A stretch of DNA of 64,000 nt from Algoriphagus litoralis. GTDB taxonomy: Bacteria; Bacteroidota; Bacteroidia; Cytophagales; Cyclobacteriaceae. Both the position numbers and the translations under genes were made by a program. How positions within the stretch are numbered: the first letter of the stretch is position 1; each line of letters starts with the position of its first letter. The stretch covers positions 372,001 to 436,000 of the forward strand of contig NZ_QGOL01000007.1 of the NCBI RefSeq assembly GCF_003259255.1, written 5' to 3'. The notes under the pieces were generated by a model. The model did no database searches. It saw only the letters and a program-made list of their open reading frames with translations, and was not told where the DNA came from. Positions 43,105 to 53,289 of the stretch are shown here, one piece after another.

Positions 43105-45594
43105 ATGCGTCTCCTGATTTTATTTGCTTTGCTAGCGCATCCATTTTTCACTATCCAGTTGATGGGGCAATCCAACCTCCCTCCTACGAAAGAAGATAGT
43201 CTTTTGATGTCTACCAAAGATGTACTTCTACTGGTAGAGCCCGAGGATTCATTGTCCAAAGCCAACAAAAATGAGATCGTTCCTTCGCTGGAAGAATTGA
43301 TCAAAAAAGGAAAGTCCTACACATTACTTTCGAATGACATCAGGATGGAGCTCGAAAAAAAAATGGATTCAACCTTCCTGTACACAGAACTTGCCGGAAT
43401 AGAGTCAGTACTCACCAGCCTGGAAAGCCGGACCAAAAACCCTGTGACTAAATTCAACTTCAGGTATGTCAATGCCTTGAATCGAATTCTGGAAAAAACC
43501 CAAAAGGCAAATGATGAACTGGATGAAACAGTACAAGAAAAGTTAGACAAATTAAATATCCAGGACAGTCTCTTGTCCATCATCAGAAATGATGATCTAT
43601 TTAGATTTAGAATACGAGATACCCTGCTCCTGCCCAATTACATTGCAGAAATCGACCGTCTCAAAAAAAGCATTCACACGCTTGACAGCACCCTTTTCAG
43701 GGAGATTCTATTCGCAGCCAGATTTCAGTCACAACTCAGCCTCAATACCATCCGGATCAGAGACCTAAACCAATATGTAGACAAAAGCCAGGATATCCTC
43801 GAGAAATCCCTCTTCACCAAAGAGATCAACTACCTATGGGAAGATTATTCGATCCCATCGCCCAAGTCCATTTTAAAAATCACGCTGGACTCCCTGAAAA
43901 TCAATTTCCTTCTTCTAAACCGACAACTAGACGGACAAGGGCTGAGTATCCTGGTGTCGGTTTTATTGATTTTGGCCTTCTACTTTTTGGTATTGAGAAT
44001 ATTGAGAAAAATTAAACTCACAGATGAAAACTCCGATCTAATCTTGAGCAGGTTGAGGTTTTTGAGAAAATCGCCGTTTTCAGGAGTAGTAATTTCGTTG
44101 ATTCCAGCTTTATTCTTCCTTTTTGAACAAGGATCCATCAACTTTATTACGCTGACCATTTTTATTCAGATTTTTTTCTCCACCATCCTGATTTTCCGCT
44201 CATTCGGCAACCTTATCCGAGTCAAATGGGTGATTTTATTGGTGGTTTTTGTATCCTTTACCTTGAGTAATCTCTACTGGGAAATCGCCTACCAAGAACG
44301 TATGTATTACCTATTTGGTGACATCCTCGCAGTATTGGTTTTTCTGAGGTTCAAATCCATCCGTTTTTCGTCAATTGACCAATCGGAAGAAAAATTCGTC
44401 AACTTGATTCGAATCATATCCGGATCATTCCTCCTACTTGGAATATTAGCTAATCTCTTTGGAAGGTTCAGTTTGGCAAAAATCCTAAGCGTAGCAGGAG
44501 TGGTAAGCTTCATGCAGGCAATCTCGCTGTATTTCTTTGTGAAAGTCACTTTGGAAATCGTATATATCCTAGTGGAAAACAATAAAAAGCACGATGCCCT
44601 CGATGCTCTCTTGAATTTCAATGAGATTCAAAAAAGAATGAAAAGCCTCCTATTAGCCATTGGAGTGATCTTTTGGCTGATGATTTTATTGCATAATTTA
44701 TCGCTCAATAATTATTTCAATGACACCTTGGGTGAATTCCTTTCAAAAGAAAGAATGTTAGGGAACACTCCATTCTCATTTGGTGCCATTCTACTTTTTG
44801 CAGGCCTGATCTATGGCTCATCTATATTGGCCAATAACGTGGCCTATTTTTTCTCTATAAAAGATCAAAAGGCAGGAGATATCCGATCCAAAAAGCTTGG
44901 AAGCAGCGTGCTTATCATTCGACTTGGAGTGTTGACTGTCGGTTTTTTCATTGCAGCTACAGCTGCCAAAATCCCTCTGGATAAGATCACTATCGTTTTG
45001 GGAGCACTCTCTGTGGGGATCGGATTTGGACTCCAGACCATTATCAACAACCTGGTTTCAGGGCTAATCCTTGCCTTTGAAAGACCGATTCAGATAGGTG
45101 ATGACATCGAAGTGGGAACAATGAGTGGCAAGGTAAAGGAAGTGGGGATCAGGGCGAGTAAAATTCTCGCCTACGACGGATCGGAAATCATTGTACCAAA
45201 TGGGGATTTGCTATCTCAAAGCCTCATCAACTGGACTCTTTCGGACCAAAGAAGACGAATAGAGCTCCTCATCGGTGTTGCTTATCAATCTGACATGGCC
45301 CTAGTCAAAAAACTGATGGAGGAGGTTTTGAACCAAGCCCGGATCATGAAATATCCAGGACCAAAGGTACTCATGCAAAATTTTGGTGAAAACTCAGTGG
45401 ACTTCCGATTGCTGTTTTGGGTAGAATCGATGGACATCTACATCGATGTGAGAAATGAAGTGATGCAGGCACTTTTTGAAACATTCCATGAACATGAAAT
45501 TGAGATTCCATTTCCAAAAAGAGATGTTTATATCAAGGAATTGCCTGAGGATTTCAACGAACCCTCAAAACAAAAAAAATCCCCCGAATCATGA
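43105..45594 (+). CDS. Large MscS-family mechanosensitive channel
   Basis: An 829-residue inner-membrane protein. A signal peptide (residues 1-21) is followed by a long periplasmic helical region with coiled-coil character (50-270). About ten membrane segments lie between 275 and 650. The MscS core is near 625-815: the pore helix region SVGIGFGLQTIINNLVSGLILAFERPIQIGDDIEVG and the beta-domain IIVPNGDLLSQSLINWTL. Layout resembles MscK/YbiO-type large channels that release osmolytes after hypo-osmotic shock. It is monocistronic. Confidence 0.92.
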   Translation: MRLLILFALLAHPFFTIQLMGQSNLPPTKEDSLLMSTKDVLLLVEPEDSLSKANKNEIVPSLEELIKKGKSYTLLSNDIRMELEKKMDSTFLYTELAGIESVLTSLESRTKNPVTKFNFRYVNALNRILEKTQKANDELDETVQEKLDKLNIQDSLLSIIRNDDLFRFRIRDTLLLPNYIAEIDRLKKSIHTLDSTLFREILFAARFQSQLSLNTIRIRDLNQYVDKSQDILEKSLFTKEINYLWEDYSIPSPKSILKITLDSLKINFLLLNRQLDGQGLSILVSVLLILAFYFLVLRILRKIKLTDENSDLILSRLRFLRKSPFSGVVISLIPALFFLFEQGSINFITLTIFIQIFFSTILIFRSFGNLIRVKWVILLVVFVSFTLSNLYWEIAYQERMYYLFGDILAVLVFLRFKSIRFSSIDQSEEKFVNLIRIISGSFLLLGILANLFGRFSLAKILSVAGVVSFMQAISLYFFVKVTLEIVYILVENNKKHDALDALLNFNEIQKRMKSLLLAIGVIFWLMILLHNLSLNNYFNDTLGEFLSKERMLGNTPFSFGAILLFAGLIYGSSILANNVAYFFSIKDQKAGDIRSKKLGSSVLIIRLGVLTVGFFIAATAAKIPLDKITIVLGALSVGIGFGLQTIINNLVSGLILAFERPIQIGDDIEVGTMSGKVKEVGIRASKILAYDGSEIIVPNGDLLSQSLINWTLSDQRRRIELLIGVAYQSDMALVKKLMEEVLNQARIMKYPGPKVLMQNFGENSVDFRLLFWVESMDIYIDVRNEVMQALFETFHEHEIEIPFPKRDVYIKELPEDFNEPSKQKKSPES

Positions 45595-45604
45595 TTCAGG
45601 GGAT
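45579..45604. terminator. Bidirectional terminator between MscS-family gene and cspA
   Basis: The stem ATCCCC(C)GAATC / GATTC(A)GGGGAT has one internal mismatch. It overlaps the channel gene's stop codon. On the minus strand a run of eight T follows, so it ends the cspA transcript strongly. Confidence 0.85.
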
Positions 45605-45634
45605 AATTTACACTAATACATTCACTTGAATTTC

Positions 45635-45826
45635 TTAGGCCTTTTTGACGTTGATGGCGTTTGGTCCTTTTTTACCCTCTTTGATGTCGAAAGTGACTTT
45701 GTCGTTTTGCTCGACTTTGTCCACTAAACCGGTAGCGTGTACAAACACATCTCCCTGAGTTTGGTCATCAACGATAAATCCGAAACCTTTGGCTTCATTG
45801 TAAAATTTTACTGTTCCGGTAAACAT
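45635..45826 (-). CDS. cspA: Cold shock protein CspA family
   Basis: A 63-residue OB-fold RNA-binding protein. RNP1 KGFGFI is at residues 14-19 and RNP2 DVFVH at 26-30; the sequence is unmistakable. It acts as an RNA chaperone that keeps mRNA unstructured at low temperature. Length is that of the family. It has its own promoter-like element and a strong terminator. Confidence 0.97.
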   Translation of the reverse strand: MFTGTVKFYNEAKGFGFIVDDQTQGDVFVHATGLVDKVEQNDKVTFDIKEGKKGPNAINVKKA

Positions 45827-45860
45827 AATGAATTGTTATAAATTGTAACTGAAAGTGATT

Positions 45861-45891
45861 TAAAAGTAAATATTAGATCGAAAAAAACAAA
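45861..45891 (-). promoter_or_regulatory. Putative cspA promoter
   Basis: On the minus strand TTTG (45891-45888), a 19-bp spacer and TACTTTTA (45868-45861). It predicts a start near 45854 and a leader of about 28 nt. Confidence 0.45.
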
Positions 45892-45914
45892 ATAATCGTT
45901 TATTGGTTGTCCAA

Positions 45915-46406
45915 ATGAAAAAAATTATTTTGATCAGGCATGCAAAATCGGCCTGGGACAATCCTTTTTTAAATGATCACGATCGTCCATTGGCTGAACG
46001 GGGCCTGACTGATGCTCCTAAAATGGCCAAACGTCTAAAGAAAAAAGGGATCATTCCTGACTTGATGATCAGTTCCACTGCTCTCCGTGCTAGCGAAACT
46101 GCCAAAATCACAGCAAAAATCCTCGATTATCCTTCGGATAAAATTTCGTTTGATAAAAACCTGTTTCATGCCTCAGCCAACGAAATTCTGAAAATCATCC
46201 GGATGCAAAAAGATTCCGTGAACACCCTTTTCGTTTTCGGCCACAATCCGGGATTCAATGAATTGATCACACACTTGGGAGGTAAGTTGGAAAATCTCCC
46301 CACCAGTGGACAATTTGGATTTAAACTCAATGCAACGCATTGGTCAGATATAAATTCCTCCAGAGTTGGGGTATGGTTTATCGACTATCCGAAGAAAAAA
46401 AATTAA
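45915..46406 (+). CDS. SixA-like histidine phosphatase
   Basis: A 163-residue phosphoglycerate mutase-like protein starting at the ATG at 45915. It has the RHG motif LIRHAKSAWDNP at residues 5-16, LAERGLTDAPKMAKRLKKKG, a second catalytic Arg in SSTALRASETAKI, and the FGHNPGFNEL motif holding the second catalytic His. SixA removes phosphate from phosphohistidine in phosphorelays; which protein is the target here is unknown. It converges with the SDR gene, overlapping it by 4 bp. Confidence 0.88.
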   Translation: MKKIILIRHAKSAWDNPFLNDHDRPLAERGLTDAPKMAKRLKKKGIIPDLMISSTALRASETAKITAKILDYPSDKISFDKNLFHASANEILKIIRMQKDSVNTLFVFGHNPGFNELITHLGGKLENLPTSGQFGFKLNATHWSDINSSRVGVWFIDYPKKKN

Positions 46407-47137
46407 GTCAAGTCAAAATCTCTTACGTCCTGGAGGGTGTCAGGAAAGTCATCAGACTTACTTAAGAGGTGCATAATTTTATCCGCCACTTCGTCGGCAG
46501 AGCTGAGCTGCCCTTCTGATTTATACTTACTAAATCGCTCCAAAGCCGGAAATTCCTCAGGGTCGGAACCTCTGATATCGGCCTGCATTCCGGTATCCAC
46601 TATCCCAGGAGCTAAGGAATAAACCCGGAATCCCATCTGCTGCAAATCTTCAGCAGCAACTCTAGAAAACATCGCGAGACCAGCTTTGCTACTGCAATAT
46701 TCTGCCCAACCGGACAGCGGCTTATGGGCTGCCCCAGAACTTATATTGCAGATCAACTTCTCCCCACTTTTGGATCCATAGATTTTCACAAAGGCATCAG
46801 TCAGAATCATCGGAGCGATGAGATTTACATGCATCATATCAGTGATCACTTTTGGTGAAAGTTTTCCGACGGGTTTTATCTCTCCGATCCAGCCAGCATT
46901 GTTGATCAGTATTATTTTCTCATAATCCCCAGAAGGAAAGAGCTGGGGAAGTTCCGCCTCCAATCCGACTAAATCCTTGAGATCAAGTTGAATTTCTAGG
47001 ACTCGTTCGTCATTCAGGGCTAAACCTGACCTAGAGATCGCCACCACTTGGAATGTGCCTTTAGTTAGGAATCTTTCCAGAATGGCTTTACCCAGTCCTT
47101 TGGTATGACCGGTTAGGATGAGAAGAGATTTTTTCAT
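46403..47137 (-). CDS. SDR-family NAD(P)-dependent oxidoreductase
   Basis: The 244-residue form starts at the ATG at 47137 (MKKSLLILTGHTKGLG). It has the nucleotide-binding TGHTKGLGKAI motif near 9-19, NNAGWIGEI near 85, the catalytic Ser region ICNISSGAAHKP near 135 and YCSSK near 150-154. The sequence is closest in appearance to sepiapterin reductase/benzil reductase-type enzymes that reduce a vicinal diketone, but the substrate is an inference. It lies 33 bp downstream of hslU in the same direction. Confidence 0.88.
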   Translation of the reverse strand: MKKSLLILTGHTKGLGKAILERFLTKGTFQVVAISRSGLALNDERVLEIQLDLKDLVGLEAELPQLFPSGDYEKIILINNAGWIGEIKPVGKLSPKVITDMMHVNLIAPMILTDAFVKIYGSKSGEKLICNISSGAAHKPLSGWAEYCSSKAGLAMFSRVAAEDLQQMGFRVYSLAPGIVDTGMQADIRGSDPEEFPALERFSKYKSEGQLSSADEVADKIMHLLSKSDDFPDTLQDVRDFDLT

Positions 47138-47170
47138 GACATAAAAAAGGCACCGAAGTGCCATTTGAAA

Positions 47171-48568
47171 TTAAAGAATGTACTGTGACAGGTCCCGGTT
47201 TTTCACAAGCGCATTTAAGCGCTCTTCCACCATTTCTTTGGTCACCATGATCTTCGAGTTGGCTTCGATGATATCTGGCACATCAAACAGGAAGTCATTC
47301 AGCAAATGACTCATCACAGTATGCAGTCTTCTGGCTCCGATATTTTCCACCTCCTGATTGATCAGGAAAGCAAGTCTAGCAATCTCTTCGATTGCATCGT
47401 CGGTAAACTCCAAGGAGACTTCTTCTGAGCCGAAAAGCGCCTGATACTGTTTGGTCAGTGCATTTTTTGGTTCCCTGAGAATCCTGGAAAAATCCTCCTG
47501 AGTCAAGCTCTGAAGCTCCACTCTGATCGGGAATCGACCCTGAAGCTCCGGAATCAAATCTGAAGGCTTACTCACATGAAAAGCCCCGGCAGCGATGAAC
47601 AACACGTGATCAGTATTGACTACGCCATACTTGGTGTTGACTGCAGTACCTTCTACGATCGGGAGCAAATCGCGCTGCACACCCTCGCGGCTGACATCGG
47701 GTCCGCTACCGCCTTTTCCGGATTTGGAAGCGATCTTATCGATCTCATCAATAAAGATGATGCCATTGTTCTCCGCAAGTTTGATCGCTTCTTCTTTGAC
47801 TTCGTCAAAGTCCACCAATTTGGATATTTCGTCTTCGAGCAGGACTTTTCTGGCTTCGGCGATACTCAGTTTGCGCTTTTTGGTTTTTTTGGGCATCATG
47901 CCTGAGATCATGTCCTGAAGTCCAGCCATGCTGGCGTCATCCATCATTCCGTTTCCGATCATTCCGATTCCGACAGGAGAAGATGCTTTAACATTGATTT
48001 CAATTTTACGCTCGTCCAGTTCACCGTTTCTAAGCTTTTCGCGGAAACGCTCACGGGTACGCTCATTCAATTCAGAATCGTCAGCAGGATCAGAAGAGAC
48101 TTCAGTATTAATGGCAATTGGTCGGGTGAACCCGGCGCTTTTCACCGGCGGAATCAGGATATCCAAGATCAGTTCCTCCACAGCCTCGGTCGCTTTTACC
48201 TTGACCGCTTCATTTTTGACTTCTTTGACTAAGTGAATGGACTGCTCCATCAAGTCCCGCACCATGCTCTCGACATCGCGACCTACGTAGCCCACTTCTG
48301 TAAATTTGGAAGCTTCCACTTTGGTAAAGGGCGCCTGGGCAATTTTGGCTAATCTCCGAGCGATTTCGGTTTTCCCGACACCTGTGCTCCCAATGAGAAG
48401 AATGTTGTTTGGCACGATGTCTTTTTGAATATCAGACTTCACCATCATGCGACGGATTCGATTTCGCAACGCAATGGCCACGTTTCGTTTTGCGTCCTTC
48501 TGACCGATAATGTATTTGTCAAGCTCCCCTACTATCTGTCTGGGAGTAAGTGATTCGATTTGATTCAT
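47171..48568 (-). CDS. hslU: ATP-dependent protease ATPase subunit HslU
   Basis: A 465-residue AAA+ unfoldase that feeds proteins to the HslV peptidase. It opens with LTPRQIVGELDKYIIGQ, has Walker A GSTGVGKT at 60-67, an I domain near 110-240, Walker [11 protein letters not shown], and the C-terminal SQYIL tail, which in known HslU inserts into HslV. The partner gene hslV is not in the window. It is downstream of lon with a terminator between, so they are separate units. Confidence 0.97.
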   Translation of the reverse strand: MNQIESLTPRQIVGELDKYIIGQKDAKRNVAIALRNRIRRMMVKSDIQKDIVPNNILLIGSTGVGKTEIARRLAKIAQAPFTKVEASKFTEVGYVGRDVESMVRDLMEQSIHLVKEVKNEAVKVKATEAVEELILDILIPPVKSAGFTRPIAINTEVSSDPADDSELNERTRERFREKLRNGELDERKIEINVKASSPVGIGMIGNGMMDDASMAGLQDMISGMMPKKTKKRKLSIAEARKVLLEDEISKLVDFDEVKEEAIKLAENNGIIFIDEIDKIASKSGKGGSGPDVSREGVQRDLLPIVEGTAVNTKYGVVNTDHVLFIAAGAFHVSKPSDLIPELQGRFPIRVELQSLTQEDFSRILREPKNALTKQYQALFGSEEVSLEFTDDAIEEIARLAFLINQEVENIGARRLHTVMSHLLNDFLFDVPDIIEANSKIMVTKEMVEERLNALVKNRDLSQYIL

Positions 48569-48618
48569 GATCCTAGTGGTGTTGGTAATGAAACTGGTTT
48601 ACGTTTCCAAATGATTAA

Positions 48619-48650
48619 AAAGACTTCCTCTTTTTAGGGAGAAAGTCTTG
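48619..48650 (-). terminator. Intrinsic terminator between lon and hslU
   Basis: The stem AAGACTT / AAGTCTT is extended by CTC / GAG after one mismatch. On the minus strand it ends in five T. It lies 9 bp after the lon stop codon. Confidence 0.8.
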
Positions 48651-48658
48651 AAGGGAAA

Positions 48659-51136
48659 TTATTCGGTTGGTTTTGTTTCCGCCGAGAATGTAAACTTCAG
48701 CGGCTTATCCACCTTACTTTGCGTGAGGGCAATATCCAATACCTCGGATACCCGATCTACAAAATGAAACTCGATGCCTTTGACATATTGCTGATCGATC
48801 TCTTCGATATCACGCATGTTCTTTTTGCAAAGGATGATCTCTTTGATTCCGGCTCGTTTGGCAGCCAGGATCTTTTCTTTGATTCCACCTACAGGCATGA
48901 CTTTACCGATCAGACTGATCTCTCCGGTCATAGCAACTTTGGATTTGACCTTGCGCTGGGTGTAGACAGAAGCCATTGCTGTGAGCATGGTAATCCCGGC
49001 AGATGGGCCGTCTTTTGGCACAGCACCAGCCGGCACGTGGATATGGAGGTCATATTGATCAAAAACCCGATGGTCGATACCAAGTGTTTCCGCCTTAGAT
49101 TTGAGGTAGGAAAGTGCCGTCATAGCCGACTCTTTCATGACCTCACCGAGCTGACCTGAGAGTGTCAATTTGCCTTTTCCCCGACTTAGGCTGGATTCGA
49201 TGAAGAGTATTTCTCCCCCAACGCTTGTCCAAGCCAAACCAGTCACCACACCTGCGATGCTGTTATCTTGGTAGATTTCTTTGTCAAAAATCTCTGAGCC
49301 CAGAATCTTACGCACGGCAGCCGGCGTGATCTTGTGATCGTATTCCTCCTCCATGGCAATGGATTTGGCGATATTCCGAACCACTTTTCCTATTGCACGC
49401 TCAAGGCCTCTTACGCCCGACTCCCGGGTATAATCCTCGATGATTTTTGCCAAGGCAGCTTTGTCAAAGGTGATATCTTTTGCTTTCAAGCCATGTTCTT
49501 TTCGCTGCTTTGGTACCAAGTGTCGCTTGGCAATCTCAAGTTTTTCCTCCTGAGTATATCCAGTGACCTCGATGATCTCCATTCTGTCACGCAATGCTGG
49601 CTGAATGGTATCTAGTGAGTTGGCAGTGGCGATGAAAAGGACTTTACTCAGATCATATTCCACTTCCAGGTAATTGTCAAGAAAAGCGAAATTCTGCTCC
49701 GGATCCAATACTTCCAAGAAAGCGGAAGATGGATCCCCTCTGAAATCTGATGAAAGCTTGTCAATCTCATCCAGTACAAAAACCGGGTTGGAGATCTTTA
49801 CCTTCTTCATATTCTGGATGATCTTTCCAGGCATCGCTCCAACATAGGTTTTGCGATGGCCACGAATTTCGGCTTCATCATGAAGCCCTCCCAGTGACAT
49901 ACGGATATATTTTCGACCCAAAGCAGCCGCAATGGACTTCCCGAGCGAGGTCTTCCCAACACCTGGAGGTCCGTAGAGACACAGGATAGGACCTTTGAGA
50001 TCGTTTTTCAATTTCAGGACGGCGAGGTATTCGATGATTCGCTCCTTGACTTTTTCCAACCCAAAATGATCAGAATCCAAGGTGGCCTTGGCATGTTTCA
50101 GATCAAAATTATCCAGAGTAAACTCATTCCAAGGCAGATCTACCAGCGTTTCGGCATAGTTGAGAGCGATAGGATATTCTGCTGCGGCGGGATTGATTCG
50201 GAGGATTTTGTCGAGCTCTTTGTCAAAGTGCTTTTTGACCTCCATCGGCCAAAGCTTCAATTCTCCCCGTTCGCGCAGATCCTGCACTTCTTTTTCCGGC
50301 CCCTCTTCGCCCAACTCGTCCTGCAAGACTTTCATCTGCTGACGAAGGAAATAATCCCGCTGCTGCTGATCGATGTCGGTGTGAACTTTCTTATGGATCT
50401 CAGACTTCAACTCCAGCATTTGGATGTCTTTCATCATGTATTCGAGCAAAAGCGTCGCTCGCTCCACCCCATCGTTGATTTCGATCAGGCGCTGCTTGGA
50501 TTCCACGGGTGCGTTGATGTTGGACGAAAGAAAATGCGTCAGAAATGGCGTATTGTCGATATTGTCCAAGGCCACCTGTGCTTCACGGGGGATTTCGGGA
50601 TTCAGGTGCAAAATCTTGCTTGCCGCTTCTTTCAGGGATTCTTCCAGTGCCTTGATTTTTCTGGAGTTTTTCGGAAAGCTTTCCTCCAAGTAATCCACCT
50701 TGGCCATGAAATAGGGATCATCGGTGACCTGCTCGCGGATTTTGAAGCGTTTTTTACCCTGGATGATGATCGTGGTATTGCCATCGGGTAGGACGATCAT
50801 CTTCACGATTTTCGCTAAAGTACCTACATGATAGATGTCTTCCCATCCCGGATCGTCATTGTTGGGATTGATCTGGGCACATACACCTATTAGTTTATTG
50901 CCTTTGTGGGCCTTTTTTACCAGTCGGATGGAACGCTGTCTTCCCACAGTAATCGGTATGATCACCCCCGGGAAAAGAACGGTATTTCGTACAGAAAGAA
51001 TCGGAATCTCTTCATCATAAGATTCATTGATCGGATCGCCTTCTTCTTCGTCAGTGATCAGTTGGATAAGGTCTCCCTCACCTGTATAATCCCCTGACAT
51101 CAGATTTTGAAATAAAGAATTTGAGAATTGGTTCAT
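48659..51136 (-). CDS. lon: ATP-dependent Lon protease
   Basis: An 825-residue cytosolic protease of the LonA type. The N-terminal LON substrate domain covers about 40-240 ([22 protein letters not shown]), the AAA+ domain has Walker A GPPGVGKT near 389-396, and the peptidase domain has catalytic Ser712 in DGPSAG with the Lys partner near 755 ([11 protein letters not shown]). It degrades misfolded and short-lived regulatory proteins. An inverted repeat lies directly upstream of the start codon. Confidence 0.98.
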   Translation of the reverse strand: MNQFSNSLFQNLMSGDYTGEGDLIQLITDEEEGDPINESYDEEIPILSVRNTVLFPGVIIPITVGRQRSIRLVKKAHKGNKLIGVCAQINPNNDDPGWEDIYHVGTLAKIVKMIVLPDGNTTIIIQGKKRFKIREQVTDDPYFMAKVDYLEESFPKNSRKIKALEESLKEAASKILHLNPEIPREAQVALDNIDNTPFLTHFLSSNINAPVESKQRLIEINDGVERATLLLEYMMKDIQMLELKSEIHKKVHTDIDQQQRDYFLRQQMKVLQDELGEEGPEKEVQDLRERGELKLWPMEVKKHFDKELDKILRINPAAAEYPIALNYAETLVDLPWNEFTLDNFDLKHAKATLDSDHFGLEKVKERIIEYLAVLKLKNDLKGPILCLYGPPGVGKTSLGKSIAAALGRKYIRMSLGGLHDEAEIRGHRKTYVGAMPGKIIQNMKKVKISNPVFVLDEIDKLSSDFRGDPSSAFLEVLDPEQNFAFLDNYLEVEYDLSKVLFIATANSLDTIQPALRDRMEIIEVTGYTQEEKLEIAKRHLVPKQRKEHGLKAKDITFDKAALAKIIEDYTRESGVRGLERAIGKVVRNIAKSIAMEEEYDHKITPAAVRKILGSEIFDKEIYQDNSIAGVVTGLAWTSVGGEILFIESSLSRGKGKLTLSGQLGEVMKESAMTALSYLKSKAETLGIDHRVFDQYDLHIHVPAGAVPKDGPSAGITMLTAMASVYTQRKVKSKVAMTGEISLIGKVMPVGGIKEKILAAKRAGIKEIILCKKNMRDIEEIDQQYVKGIEFHFVDRVSEVLDIALTQSKVDKPLKFTFSAETKPTE

Positions 51137-51139
51137 ATG

Positions 51140-51163
51140 GACAGAATGACAGCCGGACTGTCA
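51140..51163. promoter_or_regulatory. Inverted repeat at the lon start
   Basis: The 6-bp inverted repeat TGACAG / CTGTCA with a CCGGA spacer (51147-51163) adjoins GACAGAATGAC (51140-51150), which ends 4 bp before the lon ATG. The 11-mer GACAGAATGAC also occurs in the hsp20 leader. It could be an operator; its meaning is unproven. Confidence 0.4.
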
Positions 51164-51183
51164 GTGAATAGCTAAAATGAAAG

Positions 51184-51212
51184 AAGAACCCTCTATATAC
51201 GAAGGTTCTTCC
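51184..51212 (-). terminator. Hairpin terminator after the lipoprotein/barrel operon
   Basis: A perfect 8-bp stem (GAAGAACC / GGTTCTTC). On the minus strand the tail is TTCATTTTAG, only moderately T-rich. It lies about 70 bp after the stop at 51281 and before lon. Confidence 0.6.
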
Positions 51213-51280
51213 TATTAAGTCAAGGTCAATGCCAAAAGGGCATCGGGTCAAATTGGCAGGATTTGACTTTGGCAAATATT

Positions 51281-53287
51281 TTAAAATAAATCCAACCGAA
51301 TATCAATATGGAATCCATGATTAGAAAGAATGAAAATTGAGCCTTTTCCAACTACAGGCACAACAGCACTATATTCGTGAAATGGCATAGAATAGGGCTT
51401 AAATGATTTAAAAATCAAGTCTATCTCCTCCATCACATACGAATAATTGGATAGAATATAGTATTTACTACCGATAAGTACAGGAGCAAAGAAATCTGGA
51501 GTTTCCTTTTCGCGTGGGATTTCAAGGTACCTCTCCCAAGTGAAATCTGCTCTCATTCTGTAAAGAGCCTTATTCTCTTGAAGATTTTCTAGCCCATAAA
51601 GGTAGGTTTCACCGTTTTGATTGAACGTTTGGAATCGGATAAATTTCCCAATTGATGCCGGTAATTTCTCCCATGTTTTGGACTGAAGGTTCAATTTCCA
51701 GCGTTCACCTTCTACCTCATTTGAATAATTGATCGCCTGCTCGAAAATCAGATTTCCGTCCTTTGAGGTCACTGTCTGAAACGAATTATACGGCTCAGGT
51801 AAGTTGGGGAGTTTCGACCAACGCTGGGTTTGTAAGTCAAAGAAATAGATGTCGAATACCGGCAAACTAGAATCATTTAATCCTCCTCCATAAATAAAGC
51901 CCCCTTCGACTACCTGACTGATGACTAACCAACGGCTAGTAAACGGCAAATCGGCGACTTTCTGCTGGATAAACTTTCCGTCCAAAGACTCGCGGATTAC
52001 ACCTTGACTACTCAGAACATAGGCAAAATCACCTGAAACCAACGCAGGCGAACTGGTATCATAGGCAAATTCTCTCGTCTTGGCTTGAATCTTTACTACC
52101 GGATTAATGACTTCTATGTCTACAAAATTGGAAACCAAACCCCTGCTTCTTATTTGTGTTCTAAATTTCCTGCCCGGGTAAATACTCTGAATGGTATTTA
52201 TCGTAATGCCAGAAATATCACTTTTGACAATTTCAAGATTGATTATTTCTCCTTTTTCATCTAAAAACTGAATATCCCCTGAGTTTTCAAGGTTAAAATT
52301 AACGGCAGGAATCACCGGATTTTCAGTGCTCAATACAACCTTATTTGATTCGATCTTAGGTCCATTTACTTTGAATATTTTTCCTAATGGATAGCTTATC
52401 CCCCTTGCCTCATAAGTAATTTCCACCTCGCCATTTATTGGTTTAATGGAAGTACCTTTGTGTGGAAAAAAGCGTAATTCATTTTGACCAGCCCTTAATC
52501 CTGAAAGTATTTGAGTTCCTATTCTCAGAGTAATCGTCCCTAAATCCAAAAATTGCCCTTTTATAGAAACTTCCTCATTGAAATCAATCAACTGTAGCTC
52601 CTGACTTTCAAACACCGGTTCCTGAAATTTCAAGACCTTACGCTCAGTGTAGACTTTTTCATTGATTTCTATCCTCAGCTCCATCTCAATGTCCTGTCCC
52701 GTAGTCTGGGTCAATATTCCTTCAGGAAGTGGAAGCATCAAAGTCGTCGAGTCTACCAAATTTGGATAGAGATCAAACTGACCTAATTTGACTTTATAAT
52801 TTGCCCGCTGCTTACTAAATCTACGCCCTTTTACGACAAGGTTTTGTGCCTTATAGATTAATTCGGGCCATTCTACAGAATTGATAATAAACCCTTCCGA
52901 GCCTTGACTGACAAACTCAATCGACTTGGAAAAAACAATAGCGGTAGAAGTTCTCAAAAATGCGGATACGAAATATTTCTTCCCGACAGTCATCGAATGA
53001 TTGGCCACCAGCTCAAAATGCTCTCCAGGACGACCTTGGATGGCCACATAGTCGTCTTGATTCAAGTTAGGAGCGCCCGTGGATTGAGTATAGACAAATC
53101 CATATTCCAAAATCTCCTCATTTCCATAATCATAAATATCAGCACCAAACTGAACGCCAGAGGAGGAAATCTCCTGGACAATAGTGACACTGAATCGGGG
53201 ATTGGTCCTAGGTTCGAGCGTTTCTTCCTCGCAAGACCACAAAAATAACATCCCTAGGAGGGCTACATAACTGCTAATTCTTCTCAT
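51281..53287 (-). CDS. Surface lipoprotein with Kelch-like C-terminal propeller
   Basis: A 668-residue protein with lipobox LWSC (Cys19). The N-terminal part (about 30-140) resembles Fn3-like surface domains (SGVQFGADIYDYGNEEILEYGFVYTQ), the middle has several IPT/TIG-like strands, and the last 270 residues form a Kelch-like propeller (SLPVFDIYFFDLQTQRWSKLPNLPEPY and NLQSKTWEKLPASIG). It is cotranscribed with the barrel protein upstream (gap 2 bp). A carbohydrate- or peptide-binding surface role is inferred. Confidence 0.7.
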   Translation of the reverse strand: MRRISSYVALLGMLFLWSCEEETLEPRTNPRFSVTIVQEISSSGVQFGADIYDYGNEEILEYGFVYTQSTGAPNLNQDDYVAIQGRPGEHFELVANHSMTVGKKYFVSAFLRTSTAIVFSKSIEFVSQGSEGFIINSVEWPELIYKAQNLVVKGRRFSKQRANYKVKLGQFDLYPNLVDSTTLMLPLPEGILTQTTGQDIEMELRIEINEKVYTERKVLKFQEPVFESQELQLIDFNEEVSIKGQFLDLGTITLRIGTQILSGLRAGQNELRFFPHKGTSIKPINGEVEITYEARGISYPLGKIFKVNGPKIESNKVVLSTENPVIPAVNFNLENSGDIQFLDEKGEIINLEIVKSDISGITINTIQSIYPGRKFRTQIRSRGLVSNFVDIEVINPVVKIQAKTREFAYDTSSPALVSGDFAYVLSSQGVIRESLDGKFIQQKVADLPFTSRWLVISQVVEGGFIYGGGLNDSSLPVFDIYFFDLQTQRWSKLPNLPEPYNSFQTVTSKDGNLIFEQAINYSNEVEGERWKLNLQSKTWEKLPASIGKFIRFQTFNQNGETYLYGLENLQENKALYRMRADFTWERYLEIPREKETPDFFAPVLIGSKYYILSNYSYVMEEIDLIFKSFKPYSMPFHEYSAVVPVVGKGSIFILSNHGFHIDIRLDLF

Positions 53288-53289
53288 AC

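Noticed and set aside
48659-51136. Lon and HslU as one stress operon
   Set aside because: A good intrinsic terminator at 48619-48650 separates them.
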